A stretch of 29,597 nt of DNA, from positions 1 through 29,597 of the forward strand of contig JBEDFR010000021.1 of the NCBI GenBank assembly GCA_041175045.1. Direction: 5' to 3'. Of the stretch, positions 1 to 7,666 are shown piece after piece; within the stretch, counting starts at the first letter, position 1, and each line of letters begins with the position of its first letter. Source of the DNA: UBA5078 sp041175045 (GTDB lineage: Bacteria > Pseudomonadota > Gammaproteobacteria > Pseudomonadales > Pseudohongiellaceae). The notes under the pieces were generated by a model. The model searched no databases. It was not told the origin of the DNA and was given only the letters and a program-made list of their open reading frames with translations. The translations under genes and the position numbers were made by a program.

Positions 1-1296
1 GTCATCAGCGGCAATCGCATCCTTACCAACGCCCACGTGGTCGCGAATGCCAGCTATGTGCAGGTGCAGAAGCACAATGACCCGACGCGCTACACCGCCC
101 GCGTGGTGTTCGTGTCCCACGCCTCCGATCTGGCGCTGGTGACGGTGGACGAGCCCGGCTTCTTCGACGACCTGGAGGCCCTGTCCATCGGCGAGCTGCC
201 CGATCCGCACGAAGAGGTGTTCGTGTTCGGCTATCCCATCGGCGGCCGCACGCTGAGCATCACCAAGGGCATTCTGTCCCGCGTGGAACAGCAGATCTAC
301 GCGCACTCCGGCGACTTCCTGCTGGCCGGCCAGATCGACGCCGCCATCAATCCGGGCAACAGCGGCGGGCCGGTGATTGTGGATCAGGAGATTGTCGGCG
401 TGGTGATGCAGGCCAATTCCGGCGGCCGCGCCGAGAACCTGGGCTATTTCGTGCCGCCGGACATCATCCGCCACGTGCTCACCGATGCCGAGGATGGCGT
501 CTATGACGGCTTCCCCGATCTGGGCTTTCGCACCCAGGACCTGGAGAGCCCGGCCGCCAAGGAGGCCTATGGTCTGACGCCCGAGCAGACAGGTGTGCTG
601 GTGATCAAGGTGTTCGAGGACTCGCCCGCCTATGGCCTGCTGCAGGAGAACGACGTGGTGCTGCGCATTGCCGGCTACCCGGTGGCGGGTGACAGCACCA
701 TCAGCGTGAATGCCTCGCTGCAGACGAACTACAAATACGCCATCGACCTGCGCCAGATCGGCGACGAAATCGAGCTGGAAATCTCCCGCAACGGTCAGCC
801 GCAGACCCTCACCCTGGTGGCGCAGAAGCGCCAGGCCAGCTACAGCCTGGTCAAGGGCGAGGCCTTCGACGAGATTCCCGAGTACTACATCTACGGCGGC
901 GTGCTGTTCGTGCCGCTAAACATGAACCTGATCATGCGCTGGGGCGCCGACTGGAACCGCACCGCGCCGGTGAATCTGCTGCAGGCCCGCAGCGAGTGGG
1001 CGTCGCCGGAGCGCCGCGAACTGGTGGTGGCCCTGCAGGTGCTGGCCGCCGATGTCAATCTGGGCTACCACGATCTGCGCAACTGGATCGTCGACAGCCT
1101 CAATGGCGAACCCATCCGCGACTTCCGCGACTTCACTCGCCGCCTGCGCGACAACACGGCGCCCCATGTCGTGCTGCGCAATGACAGTGGCTATCAGGTG
1201 GTGATCGATCACGCCGACGCCCTGGCCAGCGAGCAGGCCATCCTGCAGCAGTACCGGGTGCCCAGCGCCTGGTCCGACGGGCTGTTTGCCGACTGA
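1..1296 (+). CDS. Deg/HtrA-type serine protease with PDZ domains (5' truncated)
   Basis: This is the C-terminal part of a trypsin-like serine protease; the frame is open from base 1, so the start lies outside the window. The visible part is 431 residues. The catalytic triad is readable: His in TNAHVV (visible residue 12), Asp in SDLALV (residue 43) and Ser in NPGNSGGPV (residue 121). A PDZ region follows at about residues 175-270 (GVLVIKVFEDSPAYGLLQEND), and a second PDZ-like module sits near the C-terminus (LRNWIVDSLNGEPIRDF). The long segment between them and the second module resemble the plant Deg9-like or 'protease Do-like PDZ' arrangement more than E. coli DegP. Any signal peptide would be upstream, so periplasmic location is inferred. 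The gene ends 41 bp before dcd. Its function is probably protein quality control; substrates are unknown. Confidence 0.88.
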   Translation, partial: VISGNRILTNAHVVANASYVQVQKHNDPTRYTARVVFVSHASDLALVTVDEPGFFDDLEALSIGELPDPHEEVFVFGYPIGGRTLSITKGILSRVEQQIYAHSGDFLLAGQIDAAINPGNSGGPVIVDQEIVGVVMQANSGGRAENLGYFVPPDIIRHVLTDAEDGVYDGFPDLGFRTQDLESPAAKEAYGLTPEQTGVLVIKVFEDSPAYGLLQENDVVLRIAGYPVAGDSTISVNASLQTNYKYAIDLRQIGDEIELEISRNGQPQTLTLVAQKRQASYSLVKGEAFDEIPEYYIYGGVLFVPLNMNLIMRWGADWNRTAPVNLLQARSEWASPERRELVVALQVLAADVNLGYHDLRNWIVDSLNGEPIRDFRDFTRRLRDNTAPHVVLRNDSGYQVVIDHADALASEQAILQQYRVPSAWSDGLFAD

Positions 1297-1337
1297 ACCA
1301 GACACTTATTCATGACTCACAAAGGAACACCGCAACA

Positions 1338-1907
1338 ATGAGCATCAAGTCAGACAAATGGATCAATCGCATGGCCCGCGAGAACGGCATGATCGAGCCC
1401 TTCGAGCCGCAGCAGGTGCGCTACGTGGACGGCCAGAAAGTGATCTCCTACGGCACCTCCAGCTACGGCTATGACGTGCGCTGCGCCCGCGAATTCAAGA
1501 TCTTCACCAATGTGCATACCTCCAACGTGGTGGACCCGAAGAATTTCAGCGAGACGAGTTTCGTCAGCATCGAAGAGGACTACTGCATCATTCCGCCGAA
1601 CTCCTTCGCACTGGCACGCACGGTGGAATACTTCCGCATTCCGAGGGATGTGCTGGTGGTGTGTCTGGGCAAGTCGACCTATGCGCGCTGCGGCGTGATC
1701 GTGAATGTCACGCCACTGGAGCCGGAGTGGGAAGGGCATGTGACGCTGGAGTTCTCCAACACCACGCCGCTGCCCGCGAAGATCTACGCCAACGAAGGCG
1801 TGGCGCAGATGCTGTTCTATCAATCGGATGAGCAGTGCGAAGTGACCTACAAGGACCGGGGCGGCAAATACATGGGGCAGACCGGGGTAACGCCGCCGAA
1901 GGCCTGA
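1338..1907 (+). CDS. dcd: dCTP deaminase
   Basis: The protein has 189 residues, close to the roughly 190 usual for Dcd. It deaminates dCTP to dUTP in the cytoplasm, feeding dUMP and then thymidylate synthesis. The N-terminus (MSIKSDKWI) and the block SYGTSSYGYDVR are typical of the family. The active-site region reads GKSTYARCGVIVNVTPLEPEWEGH; the glutamates in EPEWEGH include the catalytic residue, and KSTYAR is the nucleotide-contacting segment. The ending YMGQTGVTPPK matches the conserved C-terminal lid. AAAGGA about 10 bases upstream supports the ATG. It may be transcribed with the preceding protease (41-bp gap), but it has no partner gene downstream. Confidence 0.95.
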   Translation: MSIKSDKWINRMARENGMIEPFEPQQVRYVDGQKVISYGTSSYGYDVRCAREFKIFTNVHTSNVVDPKNFSETSFVSIEEDYCIIPPNSFALARTVEYFRIPRDVLVVCLGKSTYARCGVIVNVTPLEPEWEGHVTLEFSNTTPLPAKIYANEGVAQMLFYQSDEQCEVTYKDRGGKYMGQTGVTPPKA

Positions 1908-2006
1908 TTGCCCCCTGGAGGAGCCCGCCTGGAGGCGATCAGCCCGACAATTGCGGGAGGCTGCCGGCAGACGAACCTCAGGCAGGCCAGGCGCCTGCCC
2001 CGCAGT

Positions 2007-2034
2007 GCCTCCGGGCCACTGCTGTGGCGGAGGC
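2007..2034 (+). terminator. Strong hairpin downstream of dcd
   Basis: GCCTCC (2007-2012) pairs with GGAGGC (2029-2034), and GCCAC (2015-2019) with GTGGC (2024-2028), around a TGCT loop with a two-base bulge. There is no T-tract after it, so it is either an atypical terminator or an RNA-stabilising 3' structure for dcd. Confidence 0.35.
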
Positions 2035-2175
2035 GCTGCGCCCCGTTTCCCCTCAAGAGCAAGTTCTGCTCGGCAGTCAACCGTCAACGAATTTCGACTT
2101 TCTCTCTTTCAATCTCATTTCTTTTTGTGAGACGTCCATTCTAGAAATGCTGGGCATATTTTTTTTGCGAAATTC

Positions 2176-2187
2176 TGCGATATCGCA
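2176..2187. repeat. 12-bp perfect palindrome in AT-rich gap
   Basis: TGCGATATCGCA is a perfect palindrome. It lies in the AT-rich section between dcd and the IS3 remnant. It could be an operator half-way between genes, or chance. No gene start is close to it. Confidence 0.25.
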
Positions 2188-2467
2188 ATTCTCTTGGCCT
2201 TGCTGGTCCTCGCGGCGTATTTTCGATCATTGTCGGAATGAATTCCTGCTCAAGATACCTTCACATTGACCACAGTCTTCCCAGTTGCGGGCAATAGGTC
2301 GGTGGCACTGGCGAGGTCTCCCCGATGTGCATGACAGGGGACAATGATGGACGTGGGTCGAGGTTCGCTGAAATAGCCGCTTCGGGAGGTGCAAGCCGCC
2401 TATAAAAAGACGGTGGCAGTCGAATTTGGAGCTCTCCGGCCTCATCTCTGTTTCTGGGAGAGCCTGG

Positions 2468-2572
2468 ATGAAGAAGTCGAGATTTGCCGAAGCACAGATC
2501 GTCAGGATTTCGAAGGTGGTGCGAGGCTTCCACCGGCAACAACACCGAGACGCTCTCTTCGTGACCTGCCTG
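2468..2572 (+). pseudogene. IS3-family transposase orfA remnant (decayed)
   Basis: The ATG at 2468 is preceded by GGGAG and begins MKKSRFAEAQIVRISK, which matches the start of IS3-family OrfA proteins (typical form MKKSRFTEEQIVxILK, a helix-turn-helix domain). After about 16 codons the similarity moves to another frame, where FEGGARLPPA resembles the next OrfA segment (EGGARLPxVCRQHG). It then returns to the first frame as HRQQHRDALF, like CRQHGISDATFY. This implies small deletions. No orfB, DDE motif or inverted repeats remain. It is a non-functional fossil of an insertion just upstream of the ccm operon, where it may have altered the promoter region. The right-hand limit is approximate. Confidence 0.6.
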
Positions 2573-2619
2573 CTTGAAGGGAGCGCTGACGGCGGCAGCT
2601 TTGCCCGCAGGACTTGGGG

Positions 2620-2625
2620 TATACT
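2620..2625 (+). promoter_or_regulatory. Candidate -10 element for the ccm operon
   Basis: TATACT matches the sigma-70 -10 consensus at five of six positions and lies about 70 bp before the ccmA start. No well-spaced -35 hexamer is visible; TTGCCC at 2601-2606 is only 13 bp away. The call rests on the -10 and its position. Confidence 0.4.
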
Positions 2626-2690
2626 CGCCGCAGATCTTCCACCCTGCCACCTTTGTGCGTCGCACCAGGCGACCAGTCCACGACCTGTCT

Positions 2691-3359
2691 ATGTCTGAGT
2701 CACCCGCCAGCCCCGCCGTCATGCATCCACTGCTGCGCGGTCAGGCCCTGTTCTGTGAACGCGATGACCGTGTGCTGTTCAGTGGGCTGGATTTCGAACT
2801 CAAGGCCGGGGACCTGATGCAGGTGCAGGGCAGCAATGGCAGTGGCAAGACCACTTTGCTGCGCATCCTCTGTGGCCTCAACGCCAGTTACGAAGGCGAA
2901 CTGTTCTGGCGTGGCGTGCCCATCGAAGAAGACCACGAAGCCTTTCTTGCGTCGCTTTTGTATCTGGGCCACCGGGTGGGCGTGAACAAGATTCTCACGG
3001 CGCGGGAGAACCTGCGCTGGAGCTGCGCGCTGCATTCGCCGGTGAGCGATGCCGAGATCGAGGCCGCGCTGCGCCGTGTCGGTCTGACGGGCTATGCCGA
3101 TGTCACCTGTCGCAACATGTCGGCCGGCCAGCAGCAGCGGGTGTCCCTCGCACGCCTGCTGCTCAGCCCGGCCACGCTGTGGGTGCTGGATGAACCCTTC
3201 ACCACGCTGGATGTGCACGGGGTCAGGATGCTGGAAGGCCTGCTGGCCGACCATGTCGAGGCGGGCGGTGCCGTTCTGGTCACCACGCACCACGCGCTGA
3301 GCGTGCCCTGCACACTGCGTCGGCTCAGTCTGGACAAACGGGGAGTGGCCGCCGCATGA
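2691..3359 (+). CDS. ccmA: Cytochrome c biogenesis ATPase CcmA
   Basis: This is the ABC-type ATPase of the haem-handling complex CcmABCD. Its ATP hydrolysis drives release of haem-loaded CcmE from CcmC/D on the inner membrane. Walker A is GSNGSGKTT (residues 47-55), the ABC signature is MSAGQQQRVSLAR (about 143-155), Walker B is LWVLDEP (about 163-169), and the switch histidine lies in TTHH. The start at 2691 gives 222 residues. An ATG at 2721 (MHPLLRG) would give 212, closer to the usual 205-212, and neither has a clear ribosome binding site. The open frame runs further upstream to 2574, but that part has no family similarity. The stop overlaps the ccmB start (ATGA), so the two are coupled. 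Confidence 0.94.
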   Translation: MSESPASPAVMHPLLRGQALFCERDDRVLFSGLDFELKAGDLMQVQGSNGSGKTTLLRILCGLNASYEGELFWRGVPIEEDHEAFLASLLYLGHRVGVNKILTARENLRWSCALHSPVSDAEIEAALRRVGLTGYADVTCRNMSAGQQQRVSLARLLLSPATLWVLDEPFTTLDVHGVRMLEGLLADHVEAGGAVLVTTHHALSVPCTLRRLSLDKRGVAAA

Positions 3360-4054
3360 CCGCCTTGACGGGACCTCAGGTCAGCACCTTCACCGCCTTC
3401 AGAGCCACGCTGCGCCGCGATCTGCTGATCGCCCTCAAGCGCCGCAATGATCTGCTGAATCCGCTGATGTTCTTCCTGATCGTGGTGTCGCTGTTTCCGC
3501 TGGGCGTCTCCTCCGACCCGCAGGAGCTGACCCGCATCGCCGCGGGCACCGTGTGGGTGTCGGCCTTGCTGGCATCCATGCTCTCACTCGACAACCTCTA
3601 CCGCGCCGACTATGAGGATGGCTCTTTGGAGCAACTGCTGCTCTCGCCCCAGCCCCTGTACTTCCTCGTGCTCGCCAAGAACATCGCGCACTGGCTGGTA
3701 AGCGGCCTGCCCGTGGTGCTGCTGGCCCCGCTGCTGGCCTACATGCTGTATCTGCCGGCCGACGCCTACTGGACACTGATGCTCACGTTGCTGCTGGGCA
3801 CGCCCGTACTGAGCCTGTTGGGTTCCATCGGCGTCGCGCTCACTGTCGGGCTTGGCAGCCGGGGTCTGATCCTGGCCGTGATCGTTTTGCCGCTCACAGT
3901 GCCGGTGCTTATAATCGGCGCGAAAGCGGTGGCGGATGTCAGTCTGGGACTGACGCTCGGCATGCATTACTCCCTGCTCGGAGCCCTGCTCGCACTGTCG
4001 CTGAGCCTGGCTCCGCTGGCCTCGGCCGCGGCGCTGAAAATCAGTGTGAATTGA
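3356..4054 (+). CDS. ccmB: Haem exporter membrane protein CcmB
   Basis: CcmB is the six-helix membrane subunit that pairs with CcmA and CcmC in the haem-handling module. The 232-residue protein is slightly longer than E. coli CcmB (220). It starts with a cytoplasmic RRDLLIALKRRNDLLNPLMFF segment typical of the family. Hydrophobic helices then follow at about residues 35-50, 65-80, 105-130, 140-160, 165-190 and 200-225. NLYRADYEDGSLEQLLLSP is the characteristic loop after helix 2. The ATG overlaps the ccmA stop by four bases. There is a 129-bp break before ccmC, unlike the tight spacing elsewhere in the operon. Confidence 0.94.
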   Translation: MTALTGPQVSTFTAFRATLRRDLLIALKRRNDLLNPLMFFLIVVSLFPLGVSSDPQELTRIAAGTVWVSALLASMLSLDNLYRADYEDGSLEQLLLSPQPLYFLVLAKNIAHWLVSGLPVVLLAPLLAYMLYLPADAYWTLMLTLLLGTPVLSLLGSIGVALTVGLGSRGLILAVIVLPLTVPVLIIGAKAVADVSLGLTLGMHYSLLGALLALSLSLAPLASAAALKISVN

Positions 4055-4075
4055 CCTGATTGGCAAATTGATTTA

Positions 4076-4090
4076 GTTACAAAAAGTAAC
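4076..4090. promoter_or_regulatory. GTTAC-N5-GTAAC inverted repeat upstream of ccmC
   Basis: GTTAC, five A residues, then GTAAC form a symmetric 15-bp site centred 31 bp upstream of the -10 element of the internal ccmC promoter. That position suits an activator or an overlapping repressor. The same pentamer is clustered upstream of the hemD-like gene at 13642-13771. Confidence 0.4.
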
Positions 4091-4110
4091 ATCGGGCGGA
4101 AAAATCGCCG

Positions 4111-4119
4111 TGTTATAGT
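4111..4119 (+). promoter_or_regulatory. Extended -10 promoter for ccmC
   Basis: TGTTATAGT contains the extended -10 TG-N followed by TATAGT (5 of 6 to consensus). It lies in the only real gap within the early ccm operon. A start of transcription near 4126 would leave about 57 nt of leader before the ATG at 4184. No good -35 is present, as is usual for extended -10 promoters. Confidence 0.5.
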
Positions 4120-4183
4120 CGGGCCCGCGATGGGTTGTTCAGTGCCGCGCCTCAGCATCAGCGCGCGAAGCGAGTGTGCATAC

Positions 4184-4939
4184 ATGTGGCAATGGTTCTT
4201 CAGACTGGGTTCGCCCAAGTGGTTCTACGAACTTTCCGGCAAGTGGCTCCCTTGGTTGTATGTCGCCATGACGGTGCTGCTGAGCGTTGGCGTGATCTGG
4301 GCACTGCTGTTCGTGCCGCAGGATTACCAGCAGGGCGACACCATCCGCATCATGTACGTGCATGTCCCCGTTGCCAGCATCTCGCTGGCCTGTTTCCCTC
4401 TGATGGCCGTGGCCGGCGTCATCACCCTCGTCTGGAAAATGAAACTCGCCGACATGGTGGCCATGTGTGCTGCCCCCATCGGTGCCTGGTTCACGGCGGT
4501 GGCACTGGCCACGGGAGCCATCTGGGGACAGCCCATCTGGGGCACCTGGTGGGCCTGGGACGCGCGACTCACCTCCATGCTGATCCAGTTCTTCCTGCTC
4601 ATCGGCGTGATCGCGCTGCGTTCTGCCATTGAAAGCCCGGATGCCGCGGCGCGTGCCTGCGCCCTGTTGTCCATCGTCGGCGCCATCAACGTACCGATCA
4701 TCAAGTACTCCGTGGAGTGGTGGAACACGCTGCATCAGCCCGCCAGCAATTTCTCCATGGACAACGAAAGCCCCTTCGGCCCCGAGATCTGGGTGCCACT
4801 GGTCATCATGATCTGCGCCGTCTATCTGTTCTTCGTGATCAGCCTGATCCTGTCTACCCGCAACGAGATCCTGGTGCGCGAGCGGCGCTCGCAGTGGGTT
4901 GTCGATCTGATCGCCGCGCAAAAGCCGCAGGGAGCCTGA
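4184..4939 (+). CDS. ccmC: Haem transporter/lyase subunit CcmC
   Basis: CcmC binds haem on the periplasmic face and attaches it to CcmE. It is an integral membrane protein of the haem-handling-protein family. The WWD signature reads GTWWAWDARLTS, and IMYVHVPVAS and KYSVEWWNTLHQPAS carry the conserved flanking histidines. Six membrane helices are visible. The ATG at 4184 (MWQWFFRLGSPKWFY) is chosen because family members begin with WFxxLGSPKWFY. An in-frame ATG at 4130 would add 18 unrelated residues and lies only a few bases after the predicted transcription start. Length is 251 residues, normal for the family. ccmD follows after one base. Confidence 0.95.
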   Translation: MWQWFFRLGSPKWFYELSGKWLPWLYVAMTVLLSVGVIWALLFVPQDYQQGDTIRIMYVHVPVASISLACFPLMAVAGVITLVWKMKLADMVAMCAAPIGAWFTAVALATGAIWGQPIWGTWWAWDARLTSMLIQFFLLIGVIALRSAIESPDAAARACALLSIVGAINVPIIKYSVEWWNTLHQPASNFSMDNESPFGPEIWVPLVIMICAVYLFFVISLILSTRNEILVRERRSQWVVDLIAAQKPQGA

Positions 4940-4940
4940 G

Positions 4941-5183
4941 ATGTTCGAAAGCATCGCCTTTGACAGCGTCAGTGAATTTCTGCAGATGGGAAAATATACC
5001 TTCCATGTCTGGTCTGTATATGCGCTGTTTGCCGTATTTCTGACAGTGAATCTGTACCTGCCGCTTGCCCGGCGCCGGCAGTTCATTCGCGAGCAGCAGC
5101 GTCGGGCGCTGCGAGATTCACAGGTAAATCAGTCCCTTGACGGGGACGACGGGCGTTCCGACGCCAATGGGGGAAGTGAATGA
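4941..5183 (+). CDS. ccmD: Haem exporter protein CcmD
   Basis: CcmD is the small single-helix membrane protein that helps release haem-CcmE from CcmC. It has 80 residues, with the typical beginning (FDSVSEFLQMGKYTFHVWSVY), one transmembrane helix at about residues 22-43, and a basic cytoplasmic tail (ARRRQFIREQQRRALR). The tail extends about 15 residues beyond common family members and is acidic and polar at the end. A GGGAG ribosome site lies inside the end of ccmC. The stop overlaps the ccmE start (ATGA). Confidence 0.92.
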   Translation: MFESIAFDSVSEFLQMGKYTFHVWSVYALFAVFLTVNLYLPLARRRQFIREQQRRALRDSQVNQSLDGDDGRSDANGGSE

Positions 5184-5647
5184 AACCGCATCGACGCAAG
5201 AAATTGACGATCATCGCCTTCATCGCCACCGGTCTGAGCGTGGCGATCGGTCTGTCGCTCTACGCGCTGAGCAACAGCATCGACCTCTTCTTCACGCCCA
5301 CCCAGGTGGCGGCTGGTGAAGTGATGAACGGCCAGCGTGTGCGCGTGGGCGGCATGGTCAAGGAAGGCAGCGTGATGCGCAGCGAGGAGTCGCTGCATGT
5401 GGAATTCGTGGCCACGGATTACGCCCACGACGTGCTGATCCGCTACGACGGCATCCTGCCCGACCTGTTCCGCGAAGGGCAGGGCGTGGTGGTCGAAGGC
5501 ATGGTCGCCAACGGTGTGTTCGAGGCCAGTCGTGTGCTGGCCAAGCACGATGAGAACTACATGTCCGTGGAAGTGAAGGCGGCGCTGGATGCCGCCGAGC
5601 GCAGCATGCCGGTGCAGGAAACCGAAGGAGCTGCCAATGGTTCCTGA
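5180..5647 (+). CDS. ccmE: Cytochrome c-type biogenesis haem chaperone CcmE
   Basis: CcmE carries haem covalently in the periplasm and passes it to CcmF for ligation. The 155-residue protein has an N-terminal anchor (KLTIIAFIATGLSVAIGLSL, residues 8-27) and an OB-fold domain. The haem-binding histidine is H123 in VLAKHDENY, and Y127 is the tyrosine that ligates haem iron in the E. coli protein. VRVGGMVKEGS and FREGQGVVVEG are conserved family segments. The start overlaps ccmD by four bases, and ccmF begins inside its last 11 bases, so all three are translationally coupled. Confidence 0.96.
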   Translation: MKPHRRKKLTIIAFIATGLSVAIGLSLYALSNSIDLFFTPTQVAAGEVMNGQRVRVGGMVKEGSVMRSEESLHVEFVATDYAHDVLIRYDGILPDLFREGQGVVVEGMVANGVFEASRVLAKHDENYMSVEVKAALDAAERSMPVQETEGAANGS

Positions 5648-7649
5648 ACTCGGTCAATTCGCCCTCATCCTGTCCTTCTGCCTGTGCGTGCTGCTGGGCA
5701 CTCTGCCGCTGGTCGGTGCCGGCACGGGCAATCAGCTGTGGATCAGTCTGGCGCGACCGCTGACGGCGGGCGTCTTCGTGTTCCTCAGCCTGTGTCTGCT
5801 GATCCTGGGCTACAGTTTCGTCACCGATGACTTCTCCGTGCAGTTCGTGGCTCAGCATTCCAACTCGCTGCTGCCCATTCAGTACAAGATCACGGCAGTC
5901 TGGGGCGGTCACGAGGGCTCCTTCCTGTTCTGGACGTGGATGCTGGCGCTGTGGATGCTGGCCGTGAGTCTGTTCAGCAAGGCCATGCCGGATGATTTCG
6001 TGGCCCGCGTGCTCGGCATCATGGGCCTGATCGGCGCCGGCTACACCTTGTTCATGATCGCCACCTCCAACCCCTTTGACCGCGTGCTGCCGCTGTCGCC
6101 CGCCGACGGCGCCGACCTGAACTCGGCTCTGCAGGACATCGGGTTCATCATTCATCCGCCCTCGCTTTACATGGGCTATGTCGGCTTCTCCGTGGTGTTC
6201 GCCTTCGCGATCGCCGCGCTGCTGAGCGGGCGTCTGGACTCTGCCTGGGCGCGCTGGTCGCGTCCCTGGGCCAACGCAGCCTGGGCCATCCTGACCATCG
6301 GCATCGCGCTGGGCTCCTGGTGGGCCTACTACGAGCTGGGCTGGGGTGGCTGGTGGGCCTGGGACCCGGTGGAAAACCCGCCCATGATCAACTGGCTGCT
6401 GGGCACTGCGTTGATCCACTCCCTGGCGGTGACGGAAAAGCGCGGCGTGTTCAAGAGCTGGACGGTACTGCTCGCCATCATGGCCTTTGCCTCCAGTCTG
6501 CTGGGCACCTTCATCACGCGCTCCGGTCTGCTGACCTCGGTGCATGCCTTCGCCAGTGACCCGACGCGCGGGGTGTACATCCTGGGTTTCCTGGGACTGG
6601 TGATTGGTGGCTCGTTGCTGCTGTTTGCCCTGCGTGCGCCGCTGATGAGGAGCGAATTCGGTTTCGCCTCCGTGTCGCGGGAAGTCTTTCTGCTCGCCAA
6701 CAACATCATCCTGGTGGTGGCCAGCGCCGCGATTCTGCTGGGCACCCTGTATCCGATGGTCTATCAGGCTGTTTCCGGTGGCGAGCTGATCTCTGTCGGC
6801 CCGCCGTACTTCAACACCATCTTCGTGCCGCTGATGAGCCTCCTGGTGATCTTCCTGGTGATGGGTGCCATCAGCCGCTGGAAGAAGACCTCGGCAGCCT
6901 ACCTGAAGCAGCAGCTGCGCAATGTCGCGATTGCCAGTGTCGTGCTTGGACTGATCCTGCCGCTGGCACTGACCCTGGAATTCCACGTCGGTGCCAGCAT
7001 CGCCACCGCACTCGGCTTGTGGATCGTGCTGGGCATCGTGCAGGACATTCGCCTCAAGATCGCCAACAAGCCCTCCCTGCTGGCGGGCCTGCGCTCCCTG
7101 GCCGTGGCCTATGTGGGCATGCAGATCGCGCATTTCGGCTTCGCCGTGATCCTGCTGGGTGCCGCGCTGACGAGCATCTACAGCATTGAGAAGAGTGTGC
7201 TGTTGAACCCCGGCGAAGGCGTCGATCTGGGCAATTATCACTTCCAGTTCGACGGCACGGAACATCTGAGCGGACCGAATTACGAAGCCGAGCGCGCCAC
7301 CTTCCAGGTGCTGCGTGACGGTGAGTTCGTGCGCGAGCTGCACCCGGAGAAACGTGTTTATGTGGCCAGCATGTCGCCGTCTACCGAGATGGCCATCGAC
7401 GCCGGCTTCACCCGCGACCTCTTCATCACCCTGGGCGAGGAGCGCGAGTCCGGCGCCTGGTCCATGTCGATCTACATCAAGCCGCTGGTGCGCTGGGTCT
7501 GGCTGGGCTCGATCATCATGGCGCTCGGCGCCATAGTGGCGGTGCTCGACAAGCGTTATCGCCGTCTGAGGGTGAAGACGCTGGCACAGGAGGCGTCCGC
7601 GCCGCAGACCAGCCCCGATGGCTCCGGCGGACAGACGGTCACGGGCTGA
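5637..7649 (+). CDS. ccmF: Cytochrome c haem lyase subunit CcmF
   Basis: CcmF is the multi-helix membrane core of the ligase that transfers haem from CcmE to apocytochrome c. The ATG at 5637 (MVPELGQFALILSF) has an AAGGAG site six to eight bases upstream and gives 670 residues; family members are about 640-660. Visible marks are VWGGHEGSFLFWTW, DIGFIIHPPSLYMGY with a conserved histidine, the WWD region GWGGWWAWDPVEN, and LLGTFITRSGLLTSVHAFASDP. Directly after the WWD core most relatives read FWDPVENASFMPWL, whereas this protein has AWDPVENPPMINWL, an unusual change. Around a dozen or more hydrophobic helices are present, with a periplasmic domain near the C-terminus (about 520-620). Confidence 0.95.
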   Translation: MVPELGQFALILSFCLCVLLGTLPLVGAGTGNQLWISLARPLTAGVFVFLSLCLLILGYSFVTDDFSVQFVAQHSNSLLPIQYKITAVWGGHEGSFLFWTWMLALWMLAVSLFSKAMPDDFVARVLGIMGLIGAGYTLFMIATSNPFDRVLPLSPADGADLNSALQDIGFIIHPPSLYMGYVGFSVVFAFAIAALLSGRLDSAWARWSRPWANAAWAILTIGIALGSWWAYYELGWGGWWAWDPVENPPMINWLLGTALIHSLAVTEKRGVFKSWTVLLAIMAFASSLLGTFITRSGLLTSVHAFASDPTRGVYILGFLGLVIGGSLLLFALRAPLMRSEFGFASVSREVFLLANNIILVVASAAILLGTLYPMVYQAVSGGELISVGPPYFNTIFVPLMSLLVIFLVMGAISRWKKTSAAYLKQQLRNVAIASVVLGLILPLALTLEFHVGASIATALGLWIVLGIVQDIRLKIANKPSLLAGLRSLAVAYVGMQIAHFGFAVILLGAALTSIYSIEKSVLLNPGEGVDLGNYHFQFDGTEHLSGPNYEAERATFQVLRDGEFVRELHPEKRVYVASMSPSTEMAIDAGFTRDLFITLGEERESGAWSMSIYIKPLVRWVWLGSIIMALGAIVAVLDKRYRRLRVKTLAQEASAPQTSPDGSGGQTVTG

Positions 7650-7666
7650 CAGGAGGAGACAAACCA

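Larger units (their letters stand above)
1908..2467. other. Long intergenic region between dcd and the IS remnant, no gene recognised
   Basis: There is no convincing gene here. The first 170 bases are GC-rich with strong hairpin potential, and may hold the dcd transcript end. From about 2090 to 2260 the composition turns AT-rich and pyrimidine-rich, unlike the flanking genes. It contains a run of eight T at 2159-2166, preceded by a weak ATGC-TGG-GCAT stem-loop, and a perfect 12-bp palindrome at 2176-2187. From 2261 to 2467 the sequence is again GC-rich; minus-strand ORFs here look like chance. This part could belong to the left side of the decayed insertion sequence that follows, but I found no terminal inverted repeat. 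Confidence 0.5.

Noticed and set aside
2144..2166. Intrinsic terminator made by ATGC-TGG-GCAT plus eight T
   Set aside because: The stem is only four base pairs with a mismatch above it, and it is 240 bp beyond the dcd stop. I mention it in the gap entry but do not call it.
2261..2445. Minus-strand ORF fragments resembling the end of a transposase
   Set aside because: No domain or motif could be recognised, and the similarity was only impressionistic.
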